Below are positions 6,758-15,363 of a stretch of DNA of 19,214 nt, piece after piece. The stretch's first letter is position 1; each line of letters begins with the position of its first letter. The notes beneath the pieces were generated by a model that was not told the DNA's origin, did not search any database, and was given only the letters and a program-made list of their open reading frames with translations. The stretch is from positions 1 to 19,214 of the forward strand of contig JAADDL010000067.1 of the NCBI GenBank assembly GCA_013153915.1. Direction: 5' to 3'. The stretch is from Campylobacterota bacterium. Its GTDB lineage: Bacteria; Campylobacterota; Campylobacteria; Campylobacterales; JALSKU01. Made by a program: the position numbers and the translations under genes.

Positions 6758-8185
6758 TTATATATATCTTGGAATCGTAATATCGATGAAATCTATGCCG
6801 TCAACTTCATTTTCTTCCATATTTTCGAAATTTTTACTATTTTTTTGGGAGCGATTTTCATGTTTATTTGAACCGTTTCCGTTTGTGTTAAAATTCATAT
6901 TTAAGTTTGTAAAACCCATATTTACAAGAGAATTTTTAAATTCCGCTTGATTTTGAGTAAAGATAGCCATGGTGTTATTGTTGGAGCTTACGGTTATTTG
7001 TAGCGAGTTGCCTCTGCTAACCATACTCACATCAACCTCGCCCAAATTTTCGGGGTGTAGTGTCATTTTGACTCTTGTAAACGGAGGTTTATAGTTGTTT
7101 ATCTGCTCTTGCAAATCATTGGTAAAACGCTCTATTGTCTGTCTTGCGTCTATTGATTTATTCATAACGGGGTTTGTTTGAGTATGTTTTATATGGGTTT
7201 GATGAACGGTTGTTATCCCGTTATCTTTTGAAATAGTACTATTTTTATGAGTATCTATCGAAGGCATCTCTTTTTTGGTATCTTGTTTTTCTTTTTGCAT
7301 ATCACTCTTTGGAGCTATAATTTTTGTTTTTTGCTCCTTTGTAAAGACGCTATTTTTATCAAAAACCTCCGATGTATCGGCTGAAGATATACCTTTTATC
7401 TCATTTTTAGGCGTGATTTTTCTATCTTTTTTGTTTTCCTCGGCGGAGTTTAGAGTTTTGACCTCTTTGGCTTGATATGGTGCTTTGTCGGCTATCTTTA
7501 TGCTGTTTTGGATGTTGTCTTTTGGGTTTGTTTTTGCTTGGGAGGGTGAGTTGTCTTGCATCAAGTTTTTCAAAGGGCTTTGGTCGGATATTTTATTATC
7601 ACTGGTTGAGACTTGAAGTGTTTTTGTATTTTTAGTTGTTATGTTGGATAGAGTTGTTAAGTTGCTTGTGTTGTTTTGGTTTTGAGTTAAGATATTTTTG
7701 AACGTATCGCTATTTTTTATATTTTTTTCGTCTATTTTAGAGATTGAAAAATCTTTTATTTGGATATTGTATTTTTTTGCCGTCTTTAAAAGGTCGTCGA
7801 GATTTTTTATACTTTTAAAATCATGAACGGCTTGTTCATCTTTTAATATAGAGTTGATTTTTGTCTTATCGGTAGGAAAATTTCCTTGCATACCGTTTGA
7901 TTTTAAAAAAGATACGAAATTTAACAAATCATCCAAAGATAGTTCATCCAAATTTTTGGATAAATCGCTTTTTTGTAAAGAGATTTTATCGCTGTCGGTT
8001 TTTATATTTGGAGATTGAATATCTAAAATTTCAGATTGGTTTTTGGCTGAATTTAGTATCAAAGATAGAAAATCATCAAATTTTATATCGCTATCTTGCT
8101 CTTTTTGAACTGTGTTCTTAGCGTTTTTTGCGGCGGTATTGTCGGCGATATTTTCACCGTTGTTTATCAATAGCAAAGAGTTCAT
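6758..8185 (-). CDS. fliK: flagellar hook-length control protein FliK
   Basis: FliK measures hook length and switches the export gate from hook to filament substrates. The product is 475 residues with this start. The long N-terminal part is Lys/Asn/Asp/Ser-rich and probably disordered (about 20-360), as expected for the ruler part. The conserved C-terminal Flg_hook domain starts near 367 (PPFTRVKMTLHPENLGEVDV) and continues past VNMGF (about 422-426). A polar tail rich in Asn and Glu ends the protein. Start choice: the longest frame begins at 8245, but its first codons are the sigma-54 promoter itself. ATG 8183-8185 has the strong GAGGAAGG upstream and gives the FliK-like start MNSLLLINNGENIAD. 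The poorly conserved middle makes this a family call based on the C-terminus and context. Confidence 0.9.
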   Translation of the reverse strand: MNSLLLINNGENIADNTAAKNAKNTVQKEQDSDIKFDDFLSLILNSAKNQSEILDIQSPNIKTDSDKISLQKSDLSKNLDELSLDDLLNFVSFLKSNGMQGNFPTDKTKINSILKDEQAVHDFKSIKNLDDLLKTAKKYNIQIKDFSISKIDEKNIKNSDTFKNILTQNQNNTSNLTTLSNITTKNTKTLQVSTSDNKISDQSPLKNLMQDNSPSQAKTNPKDNIQNSIKIADKAPYQAKEVKTLNSAEENKKDRKITPKNEIKGISSADTSEVFDKNSVFTKEQKTKIIAPKSDMQKEKQDTKKEMPSIDTHKNSTISKDNGITTVHQTHIKHTQTNPVMNKSIDARQTIERFTNDLQEQINNYKPPFTRVKMTLHPENLGEVDVSMVSRGNSLQITVSSNNNTMAIFTQNQAEFKNSLVNMGFTNLNMNFNTNGNGSNKHENRSQKNSKNFENMEENEVDGIDFIDITIPRYI

Positions 8186-8227
8186 AACCTTCCTCAAAAT
8201 TTTTCTAAAAATTAGGTTTATAAATAC

Positions 8228-8244
8228 AAGCAAAAAACATTCCA
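8228..8244 (-). promoter_or_regulatory. sigma-54 promoter of the fliK-flgD-flgE' operon
   Basis: On the minus strand TGGAA (8244-8240), six bases, TTGCTT (8233-8228), an excellent match to GGAA-N6-TTGCTT with the conserved GG and GC at -24/-12 spacing. Transcription would start near 8218, about 33 bases before the fliK ATG at 8185. No enhancer site for an FlgR-type activator could be identified by eye. Confidence 0.88.
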
Positions 8245-8302
8245 TATAGCTTAGTAAAAATACTTGTGTTAATTTTCAGTTTATTTGGGTAAAATACCGA
8301 CC

Positions 8303-8308
8303 TATAAT
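8303..8308 (+). promoter_or_regulatory. typA -10 box (TATAAT)
   Basis: A perfect TATAAT lies 21 bases before the typA GTG, with T-rich DNA but no clear -35 upstream. Predicted start is near 8315, giving a very short leader that contains AAGGAAAG (8317-8324). Confidence 0.65.
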
Positions 8309-8328
8309 TTACAATTAAGGAAAGATTA

Positions 8329-10140
8329 GTGCAAGAGATAAGAAATATAGCCGTTATAGCTCATGTTGACCATGGGAAAACGACTTTGGTAGATGAATTG
8401 CTAAAACAATCAAACACATTTAGAGAAAACCAAAAGGTCGATGAAAGGGTTATGGATAGTAATGACCTCGAAAAAGAAAGAGGCATAACTATACTATCCA
8501 AAAATACGGCTATTATTCATAAAAATTATAAGATTAATATCATAGATACGCCCGGTCACGCCGATTTTGGCGGCGAGGTTGAGAGGGTTTTGAAGATGGT
8601 TGACGGAGTGTTGCTTCTTGTAGACGCTCAAGAAGGAGTTATGCCTCAAACCAAATTTGTCGTAAAAAAAGCTCTCTCTTTGGGACTAAAACCTATCATT
8701 GTTATCAATAAGATAGACAAGGATGCCGCCGACCCCGATAGGGTTGTGGATGAGATATTTGATCTATTCGTAGCTATGGACGCTACGGAGGAGCAGTTGG
8801 AATTTCCTATCGTTTACGCCGCCGCAAGGGACGGTTACGCCAAATACAATCTTGAAGATGAAAACAAAGACCTTGAGCCTCTTTTTGAAACTATCATCAA
8901 CGAAGTGCCGCCTCCTAAAGGAAGCGTAGACAATCCGACACAGATACAAGTTTTTACGCTTGATTACGATAATTTCGTAGGAAAGATAGGAATAGCGAGA
9001 ATATTTAACGGCACTATCAAAAAAAATCAAAATATTCTCTTAGCAAAAAGTAGCGGAGAGAGGATAAGCGGCAGAGTTAGTAAGCTAATAGGTTTTTTAG
9101 GGCTTGAAAGGATAGATATAAACGAAGCTTCCAGCGGTGATATAGTGGCTATCGCGGGATTTGAAGCACTTGATATCGGAGATAGTCTTGTAGACCCTCA
9201 AAATCCAATGCCGCTTGACCCGATGCATATAGAAGAGCCTACGATATCGGTTATATTTTCCGTAAACGACTCTCCGCTTGCGGGAACGGAGGGCAAGTAT
9301 GTCACTTCAAACAAGATAGCCGAAAGACTTGAGAGTGAAATGAAGACGAATATCGCTATGAAATATGAAAATGTCGGAGAGGGAAGTTTTAAAGTTTCGG
9401 GAAGAGGAGAACTTCAAATAACGATACTTGCCGAAAATCTAAGAAGAGAGGGTTTTGAGTTTTCTCTCGGGCGACCGGAGGTCATCATCAAAGAGGAAAA
9501 CGGCGTAAAGATGGAGCCGTATGAACTTTTGGTGGTGGATGTGCCGGATGATTTTACGGGCGTGGTTATAGAGAAGCTCGGTAAAAGAAGGGCGGAGATG
9601 ATATCCATGGTTCCTACGGGCGACGGACAGACAAGGATAGAGTTTGAGATACCCGCACGAGGACTTATAGGATTTAGAAGTCAATTTTTGACCGATACGA
9701 AAGGTGAAGGCGTGCTAAATCACTCCTTTTTGGAATTTCGTCCTATGGGTGGAGTTGTTGAACACAGAATGAACGGCGCTTTAGTATCTATGGAAAACGG
9801 AGTTGCGTTAGGGTATTCGCTTTTTAATCTTCAAGAAAGGGGTATTTTGTTTGTAAAGCCCCAAGATAAGGTCTATGTCGGTATGATTATAGGAGAACAC
9901 TCAAGAGCTAATGATTTGGATGTAAATCCTATAAAAGGTAAAAATCTTACAAATGTTAGAAGTAGCGGTGCCGATGAAGCTATCAAACTTGTTCCTCCTA
10001 GAGTTATGACTCTAGAATCCGCTTTGGAGTGGATAGAGGATGATGAACTTGTAGAAGTTACTCCAAAAAGCATAAGACTTAGAAAAAGATATCTTGACCC
10101 GATAGTCAGAAAGAGAATGGCAAGAAAAACAAAAGCGTAA
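8329..10140 (+). CDS. typA: translational GTPase TypA/BipA
   Basis: A ribosome-associated GTPase of the EF-G family, linked to 50S assembly and growth under stress. 603 residues, the usual length. GTPase motifs are complete: G1 AHVDHGKT (11-18), G2 RGITI (51-55), G3 DTPGH (73-77), G4 NKID (127-130). They are followed by the beta-barrel domain (about 200-300), the EF-G III/V-like domains (about 305-480) and the TypA-specific C-terminal domain with GRPEVIIKE, PARGLIGFRSQFLTDT and GRAL-type loops (KGKNLTNVRSSGADEA). The GTG start at 8329 gives MQEIRNIAVIAHVDHGKTT, which matches the family start, and AAGGAAAG lies just upstream. It is divergent from fliK and appears to be transcribed alone. Confidence 0.98.
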   Translation: MQEIRNIAVIAHVDHGKTTLVDELLKQSNTFRENQKVDERVMDSNDLEKERGITILSKNTAIIHKNYKINIIDTPGHADFGGEVERVLKMVDGVLLLVDAQEGVMPQTKFVVKKALSLGLKPIIVINKIDKDAADPDRVVDEIFDLFVAMDATEEQLEFPIVYAAARDGYAKYNLEDENKDLEPLFETIINEVPPPKGSVDNPTQIQVFTLDYDNFVGKIGIARIFNGTIKKNQNILLAKSSGERISGRVSKLIGFLGLERIDINEASSGDIVAIAGFEALDIGDSLVDPQNPMPLDPMHIEEPTISVIFSVNDSPLAGTEGKYVTSNKIAERLESEMKTNIAMKYENVGEGSFKVSGRGELQITILAENLRREGFEFSLGRPEVIIKEENGVKMEPYELLVVDVPDDFTGVVIEKLGKRRAEMISMVPTGDGQTRIEFEIPARGLIGFRSQFLTDTKGEGVLNHSFLEFRPMGGVVEHRMNGALVSMENGVALGYSLFNLQERGILFVKPQDKVYVGMIIGEHSRANDLDVNPIKGKNLTNVRSSGADEAIKLVPPRVMTLESALEWIEDDELVEVTPKSIRLRKRYLDPIVRKRMARKTKA

Positions 10141-10160
10141 TCTGCTTAACCTTAGATGCT

Positions 10161-10186
10161 TAAAAAAAATCTATAAATGACGATAT
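10161..10186 (+). promoter_or_regulatory. possible sigma-28 (FliA) promoter of the chemoreceptor gene
   Basis: TAAA (10161-10164), 16 bases, then CGATAT (10181-10186), which resembles the Campylobacter FliA -10 consensus CGATWT. Predicted start is near 10193, with a leader of about 45 bases. A second, less well spaced CGATAA lies at 10196-10201. AT-rich DNA produces such matches easily. Confidence 0.35.
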
Positions 10187-10238
10187 AAAGCATAACGATA
10201 ATAGTTAGTGCTATTTAGGCATCTCAAGGAGTTTTTCA

Positions 10239-12632
10239 ATGTTTAAAAATCTTTCAATTAGGGCTAAATTGATTTTATTGGTCGCCGTTTCGATGGTGGC
10301 TTTACTGTTGGTGTCGGGAAGATCCGTATATACGGATATGCATAAAGTGGCATCTTTGAAAACCTTAAAAAAAGGCATCATTTTATCTACCGAAATATCT
10401 TCTTTGGTACATGATACTCAAAAAGAGAGAGGTATGACGGCAGGCTATCTTGGTAGCAAAGGTGAAAAGTTTAAAAATGAGCTTGCAACCCAAAGGGCCG
10501 CTACCGATGCAATGGCAAAAAAATTAAAAGAGTATATTAAAAAAGTGGATTTAAAATCAATAAGTCCGCAAATGGAACAAACCATAGACCAAGCTTTAAA
10601 AGATTTGTCAAATCTTCCAAATATAAGAAAAAGGGTTGATAATCTTTCCATACCTATAAAAGATGCATTGTCTTACTATACCAATATGAATGCAAAATTT
10701 TTAGACTCCATAGTTGAAATATTAAAGATATCCAACTCTCCTAAGATAACAAGAGAGTTGGTGGCGTACTCTAACTTTTTACTTGCGAAAGAGAGAGCCG
10801 GTATAGAAAGAGCGGTAGGAGCGAATACTCTTGCCAAAGGAGCTTTTGGTAATGGTATGGAGGTTAAGTTTAATAAACTCGTCTCTTCTCAAAACAGTTT
10901 TATAGATAATTTTTTCAGATATGCCACCAAAGATGCGAAAGATTATTATAGAAAAGTTATGGAGGGTAAGTCTATCGATGAGGTCAATAGGATAAGAGGC
11001 GTATTGATGAACTCAAGCAAAAAGAAGTTGATAATTTCTCAAATAAAAGAGATAGTCGGCTACGGCGGACTTATTCATAATTTTAAGAACTATATACTAA
11101 GAGGTAAAGACAAATATATTGAAAACTTTAAAAAGCAGTATAAGAAATTGATAGAGTTGCTTAGTGAGTATAAAAGTTTGCCAAATGTATCTAGTCGGGA
11201 GTTGAAGCTTATAAACGATATAGAAAAGGTGTTTGATAAATATAACAAAGGAATAGACTTGTTACAACAGGCGAGAAATAACGGTAACACCATAGAACAA
11301 CTTGATGCTATAGTCAAAGTCAATGACAAACCGGCTATTCAGGCATTGAATGAACTTAGCAATAACTTTTTTGCAAATAGTACGGCGTCTCATTGGTTTA
11401 GTGTTGTAACGGACAAGATAAACAAGCTTAAAAAGATTGATGATTACCTCTCAAAAGAGCTTATAAAAAGTATTGATACTCAAATAGAAGAAGTTAATAA
11501 ATCTTTGATTTTTTATCTTGTTGCCGATATATTACTTTTTGTAATCACCCTATTTTTGGCTTATGTTATAGTAAGCGACATAAGAGGGTCGTTAGAGAAA
11601 TTTCAAAAAGGATTATTGTCATTCTTTAAATATCTCAACAAAGAGAGCGAAGATACCGAAGATATAGATATATCTTCAAATGATGAGATAGGTGCTATGG
11701 CAAAAATTGTCAATGAAAACATCAAAAAAGCAAAAAAATTGATAGAGGAAGATGAAGAACTTCTAAGAGATGTCCAAAGGGCTGCCAATAAAGTCAAAGA
11801 AGGTTATATAAGACAGCAAGTTACAAAAACAACCTCTAAAAAAGAGTTAAATGAGCTAAAGACCATATTTAACGATATGTTAAATAATATAGCGGATAAA
11901 GTTTGCGGCGATATCAATAAGATACAAAACGCCATAGATCATTTTAGGAAGTCTGATTTTACTTATAGGATAGAAAATGCTACGGGTCAAACCGCCCAAG
12001 GTTTAAATCAATTGGCGGATTTGATAAGTAAAATGTTATCTGAAAACAAACATAACGAAATAGCGCTTGATGAAAATTCTCAAATCTTAAACGACGATAT
12101 AAAAGCACTCAATGAGATATCTAAAAATATTGAAAATCTACTTCAAGAAACCGTTGAGTTAACCAGACAGGCAACAGAAGGATTGAACGAATCAAGCGAA
12201 CACTCAAACGAAGTACAAACTCATGCCGAAGAGATAAAATCGGTAGTTTCAGTCATCAGCGACATAGCCGAACAGACAAATTTGCTTGCGCTTAATGCCG
12301 CTATCGAGGCGGCAAGAGCGGGAGAGCACGGAAGAGGTTTTGCGGTCGTTGCCGATGAGGTTAGAAAACTAGCGGAGAGAACTCAAAAATCTCTATCCGA
12401 AGTTAACGCCACTATCCAAGTTTTAGTCCAATCCGTTGCCGGAATTGTCGAAAATATCCATGAAAGAACCAAAGAGATAAATCTCATCAACGACTCTATG
12501 GGTAAAATCGAAGAGATAGGGGGACAAAACATCCTTGTCGCCAAAAAGATTGACGAGGTTTCTAAAAATATAGTAGATATCTCAAAAAAGATAAAAGAGG
12601 ATCTCTCCGATAAGAAATTTTTTGAGAGTTGA
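10239..12632 (+). CDS. methyl-accepting chemotaxis protein with NIT-type sensor domain
   Basis: Transmembrane chemoreceptor of 797 residues. TM1 is about 10-27. A large periplasmic helical region (about 35-420) begins with a NIT (nitrate/nitrite-sensing) type segment: LVHDTQKERGMTAGYLGSKG (57-76), qualifying FKNELATQRAATD, and LLAKERAGIERAVG (181-194). It continues with the YGGLIHNFKNYILRG helix (275-289) often seen in such receptors. TM2 is about 423-446, followed by a HAMP-like region (447-500) and a long coiled coil. The signalling tip is IAEQTNLLALNAAIEAARAG...GRGFAVVADEVRKLAERT (676-715). There is no CheR/CheB pentapeptide tether at the C-terminus. AAGGAG lies 10 bases before the ATG. 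The ligand is not shown by sequence; the family name suggests nitrate or nitrite but many members sense other things. The stop is 1 bp from the convergent MFS stop. Confidence 0.92.
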   Translation: MFKNLSIRAKLILLVAVSMVALLLVSGRSVYTDMHKVASLKTLKKGIILSTEISSLVHDTQKERGMTAGYLGSKGEKFKNELATQRAATDAMAKKLKEYIKKVDLKSISPQMEQTIDQALKDLSNLPNIRKRVDNLSIPIKDALSYYTNMNAKFLDSIVEILKISNSPKITRELVAYSNFLLAKERAGIERAVGANTLAKGAFGNGMEVKFNKLVSSQNSFIDNFFRYATKDAKDYYRKVMEGKSIDEVNRIRGVLMNSSKKKLIISQIKEIVGYGGLIHNFKNYILRGKDKYIENFKKQYKKLIELLSEYKSLPNVSSRELKLINDIEKVFDKYNKGIDLLQQARNNGNTIEQLDAIVKVNDKPAIQALNELSNNFFANSTASHWFSVVTDKINKLKKIDDYLSKELIKSIDTQIEEVNKSLIFYLVADILLFVITLFLAYVIVSDIRGSLEKFQKGLLSFFKYLNKESEDTEDIDISSNDEIGAMAKIVNENIKKAKKLIEEDEELLRDVQRAANKVKEGYIRQQVTKTTSKKELNELKTIFNDMLNNIADKVCGDINKIQNAIDHFRKSDFTYRIENATGQTAQGLNQLADLISKMLSENKHNEIALDENSQILNDDIKALNEISKNIENLLQETVELTRQATEGLNESSEHSNEVQTHAEEIKSVVSVISDIAEQTNLLALNAAIEAARAGEHGRGFAVVADEVRKLAERTQKSLSEVNATIQVLVQSVAGIVENIHERTKEINLINDSMGKIEEIGGQNILVAKKIDEVSKNIVDISKKIKEDLSDKKFFES

Positions 12633-12633
12633 T

Positions 12634-13719
12634 CTATCTTGTGTTTGTTTGGCTCGGTTTTAACACTATAAGAGATGCGATAGCTATAAAAGAGGCTATC
12701 AAAAAGAGATACTCTCCGTAAAAGTACCCCGCTAAAATCGAGCCGACAAATCCGCCTAAGCCGTAAGATATGCCGTGATAAAATTGCATTGAGAGCTTTT
12801 TTTGGGTGTATAGTTTAAAAAGATATGTTATAGTTGCGGTATGAAATAGCGCAAAACTAAAAGCGTGTAATGTCTGAGTTAGATATGATACGAGCAGTTG
12901 ATCTGGAAAAAGATATAGCAAAAACCATCTTATAACGGTAATAAAGATAGACAATCTTATCAAAAAAAGCAGATCAAAACGAAGTATTTTATCTTGAAAA
13001 GCAAACATTATCACTTCGCACACTATGGAAACGCTCCAAAGATAGCTAACTTGCAAGATAGATATACCGTGAGCCGTTTCATAGATAGTAAAAAAGTTAT
13101 AGAAAAATCCAAACGACACTTGTAATAAAAAGATACTCGCCCAAAATCTCCAATGCTTTATCATATCAAAAGTCAAGTGTTCGGTATTGTCATGTCGCAG
13201 GTTAAAATCGGTCGAATTTTTTGAGATAAGTAGTCCTATGGCCGTTAAAAATGTTGCGATAAATAGATAAAAATATAGACCTATTTTATAATCCGTCAAA
13301 TATCTTGCAAGAATCAAACCCACGCTCATAAAACCGATTGAGCCCCAAAGTCTGCTTTTTCCGTAATCTTTTTTTAGTTTTTCAAGCGCAATAGCGTCCA
13401 CATATGGCATCACAAGAGTATTTGCCATACCGAATATCGCCATATTTAAAAGTAGCAAATAGTATGATTTTACGGTTAAAAACAGACTAAATACGCTAAT
13501 CCACGAGAGAATAAGAGATATGATAAAAAGTCTTTTATCGAGCTTGAAAAATTTTAAAAATAAAAAAGGTATAAAAAATCTCATCAAAGGAACCATAGAG
13601 AAGATAATACCTATTTGAGAAGGGGCATATGATAGATTTTGTAATATTTTGGGTAAAAAGACTATATATACTCCAAGTCCCGCAAAGTAAAAAAAGAAAA
13701 AAGAGGATAGTAAAAACAT
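12634..13719 (-). CDS. MFS permease, HcaT/MFS_1_like type
   Basis: A 361-residue inner-membrane protein with about 11-12 hydrophobic helices and few soluble loops. The start FAGLGVYIVFLPKILQ, PYVDAIALE (105-113) and especially YGKSRLWGSIGFMSVG (119-134) are typical of the phenylpropionate-permease-like branch of the major facilitator superfamily. Substrate cannot be told. It starts 2 bp after the stop of the RDD gene and has only a weak ribosome site (TAGAG), so it is probably translated by coupling. It is last in the secG-to-MFS operon and converges on the chemoreceptor gene with a 1-bp gap and no visible terminator. Confidence 0.82.
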   Translation of the reverse strand: MFLLSSFFFFYFAGLGVYIVFLPKILQNLSYAPSQIGIIFSMVPLMRFFIPFLFLKFFKLDKRLFIISLILSWISVFSLFLTVKSYYLLLLNMAIFGMANTLVMPYVDAIALEKLKKDYGKSRLWGSIGFMSVGLILARYLTDYKIGLYFYLFIATFLTAIGLLISKNSTDFNLRHDNTEHLTFDMIKHWRFWASIFLLQVSFGFFYNFFTIYETAHGISILQVSYLWSVSIVCEVIMFAFQDKILRFDLLFLIRLSIFITVIRWFLLYLFPDQLLVSYLTQTLHAFSFALFHTATITYLFKLYTQKKLSMQFYHGISYGLGGFVGSILAGYFYGEYLFLIASFIAIASLIVLKPSQTNTR

Positions 13720-13721
13720 CT

Positions 13722-14186
13722 CTATTTTTTTATCACGAAAGTTCCGCTAAGTAAATCATGCATCGTTTTAGAATCTTTTCTAAAAAAAGCTATAATCTCT
13801 CCTATGATAACGGTTGACGATATTAAAAATAGAATATATCTTAAAACCGCTTTTAAAAGTGAAGGTTTTTTGAGTGTTTTTGCGTCGACTAAGTATAGAT
13901 TGTAAGCTTTATAGCCCGGACTTTGTCCTTTCGTGACCCAAAATACGATAAGCACTACTCCAAACATTATACCGAGTGAACTTCTGGCTATCAAAGAGTT
14001 TTGCATACTTTCTTTATCTCCCATGATAAGATATGTTACTGTGTATGCTATAGGCATCATTATCAAAAACATATCTATGATAAAAGCGAATATCTTTGTA
14101 GGGATTGGAGCGTAGGGGATAGTTTCTTTTGCTTTTTTATCTTCTTTTTTAATCTTTCCTTGCTTTATATCTCTCCATCTACCCAT
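13722..14186 (-). CDS. RDD family membrane protein
   Basis: 154 residues with a basic N-terminus (MGRWRDIKQGKIKKEDKK) and three membrane segments (about 33-54, 69-85, 114-136). The RDD-family marks are FAFIIDMFLI (33-42) with the aspartate in TM1, GQSPGYKAYNLYLVD (87-101), LRYILFL (115-121) and the end TMHDLLSGTFVI (141-152). The first R of the name motif is replaced, since the position reads KIFAFIID. Function of the family is mostly unknown, with some members acting in ion transport. It begins 5 bp after pyrE. AGGGGA is 12 bases before the ATG, a long spacing, but no other in-frame start exists. Confidence 0.85.
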   Translation of the reverse strand: MGRWRDIKQGKIKKEDKKAKETIPYAPIPTKIFAFIIDMFLIMMPIAYTVTYLIMGDKESMQNSLIARSSLGIMFGVVLIVFWVTKGQSPGYKAYNLYLVDAKTLKKPSLLKAVLRYILFLISSTVIIGEIIAFFRKDSKTMHDLLSGTFVIKK

Positions 14187-14191
14187 AGAGT

Positions 14192-14806
14192 CTAATTTCC
14201 CCTGCTTCCGGGTTTAACGGCTTTAGTGCTTCCCTCTTTACACATCGGGCAATTATCTTGGTCGTATATCTCAAATTCAAAATCTCCAAGTGCGAAAAAG
14301 GGTAGATTTTTTGGTAGTTTACACTCTTTTTTTTGCTCTTTGCCACTGCCGGTTATCGAACAAAAACCTCTATTGGCTATAGCGGCAAAACCGACTATCT
14401 CTCCTCCTAATTTTTCGATAACATCGGCGGCTTCGAGAGCCGAACCGCCCGTAGTGATAATATCTTCGCAAATCAAAACCTTTTGTTTAGGCTCTATCTC
14501 AAAACCTCTTCTAATAGTCATCTTTTTATCCACTCTTTCGGCAAATATAAATCTAACGCCAAGAGCCCTAGCTAGCTCATATCCCGCCAAGATACCTCCT
14601 AATGCGGGAGAACAAACCAGTTCCACATCGAGATTTGATTGTTTTATCTTTTTTGCCAACTCTTTCGCCAAAAGTTCGGCAGTCTTGGGGTCTTCAAGGA
14701 CTTTGGCGCTTTGAAGATAGTATTTCGAGTGTTTACCGCTACTCAATAAAAAGTGACCTTCAAGAAGAGCTTTGTTGTCTTTATAGATTTGTTCGAGATT
14801 TATCAT
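14192..14806 (-). CDS. pyrE: orotate phosphoribosyltransferase PyrE
   Basis: Converts orotate and PRPP to orotidine 5'-monophosphate in pyrimidine synthesis. 204 residues with the PRPP-binding motif VLICEDIITTGGS (110-122), the N-terminal FLLSSGKHSKYYLQ (19-32), SPALGGILAGYELA (66-79) and the flexible-loop segment RVDKKMTIRRGF (91-102). The C-terminus carries CPMC (186-189), a Cys pair seen in the pyrE branch common in this phylum. The ATG overlaps the frr stop as ATGA, so translation is coupled to frr. The frr-pyrE pairing is common in Campylobacterota. Confidence 0.97.
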   Translation of the reverse strand: MINLEQIYKDNKALLEGHFLLSSGKHSKYYLQSAKVLEDPKTAELLAKELAKKIKQSNLDVELVCSPALGGILAGYELARALGVRFIFAERVDKKMTIRRGFEIEPKQKVLICEDIITTGGSALEAADVIEKLGGEIVGFAAIANRGFCSITGSGKEQKKECKLPKNLPFFALGDFEFEIYDQDNCPMCKEGSTKAVKPGSRGN

Positions 14807-15363
14807 ACCTTCATCAACTCCGCTTCTTTGCTTTTTAAAAGAGAGTCGGCTTGAGAAGTAAACTCGTCAGTCAATTTTTGTATATCATCATGAGCTCTTT
14901 TGCTCTCATCTTCGGTTATCTCTTTATCTTTTTCCAAAGCTTTTATCTTGTTGTTGGCATCTTTTCTGATGTTTCTTATGGCAACTTTAGCTTTTTCCAC
15001 CATAGCTTTCGCTTTTTTTACATTCTCTTCTCTTTGCTCAATCGTCATAGGAGGGAAAAAGAGTTTTACATTTTCTCCGTCGTTGTTTGGATTTACTCCT
15101 AGGTTTGCACTTTGAATTGCTTTTTCTATCTCTTTTAGCATATTCTTTTCCCAAGGAGATATGGTTATAGTGGTAGCATCGGTGGCTAAAACGGTCGCCA
15201 CTTGATTTAATGCCGTCGGAGTACCGTAATAGTCTATCTTGATGTTATCGAGTATTGCCGTGGAAACCTTACCTGTTCTTAAAGTCGTAAAATCTTTTTT
15301 TAAAGATTCTATACTTTTTTGCATTCCGCTTTTTGCTTTGTCGTGTATCTCATTTACGCTCAT
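14803..15363 (-). CDS. frr: ribosome recycling factor Frr
   Basis: Splits post-termination ribosomes together with EF-G. 186 residues, the usual length, with family blocks LKKDFTTLRTGKVSTAILDNIKIDYYGTPTALNQVA near the N-terminus, ISPWEKNMLKEIEKAI, NDGENVKLFFPPMT, and the helical VRNIRKDAN-type region (here IRNIRKDANNKIK). AAGGAT precedes the ATG. It overlaps the deacetylase 3' end by 14 bases and the pyrE start by 4 bases. Confidence 0.98.
   Translation of the reverse strand: MSVNEIHDKAKSGMQKSIESLKKDFTTLRTGKVSTAILDNIKIDYYGTPTALNQVATVLATDATTITISPWEKNMLKEIEKAIQSANLGVNPNNDGENVKLFFPPMTIEQREENVKKAKAMVEKAKVAIRNIRKDANNKIKALEKDKEITEDESKRAHDDIQKLTDEFTSQADSLLKSKEAELMKV

Noticed and set aside
10196..10201. 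CGATAA as a second sigma-28 -10 for the chemoreceptor
   Set aside because: The nearest TAAA is 18 bases upstream, a poorer spacing than the 10161-10186 candidate.
14001..15115. Plus-strand frames opposite the RDD, pyrE and frr genes
   Set aside because: All are shadows of clearly recognised minus-strand genes.
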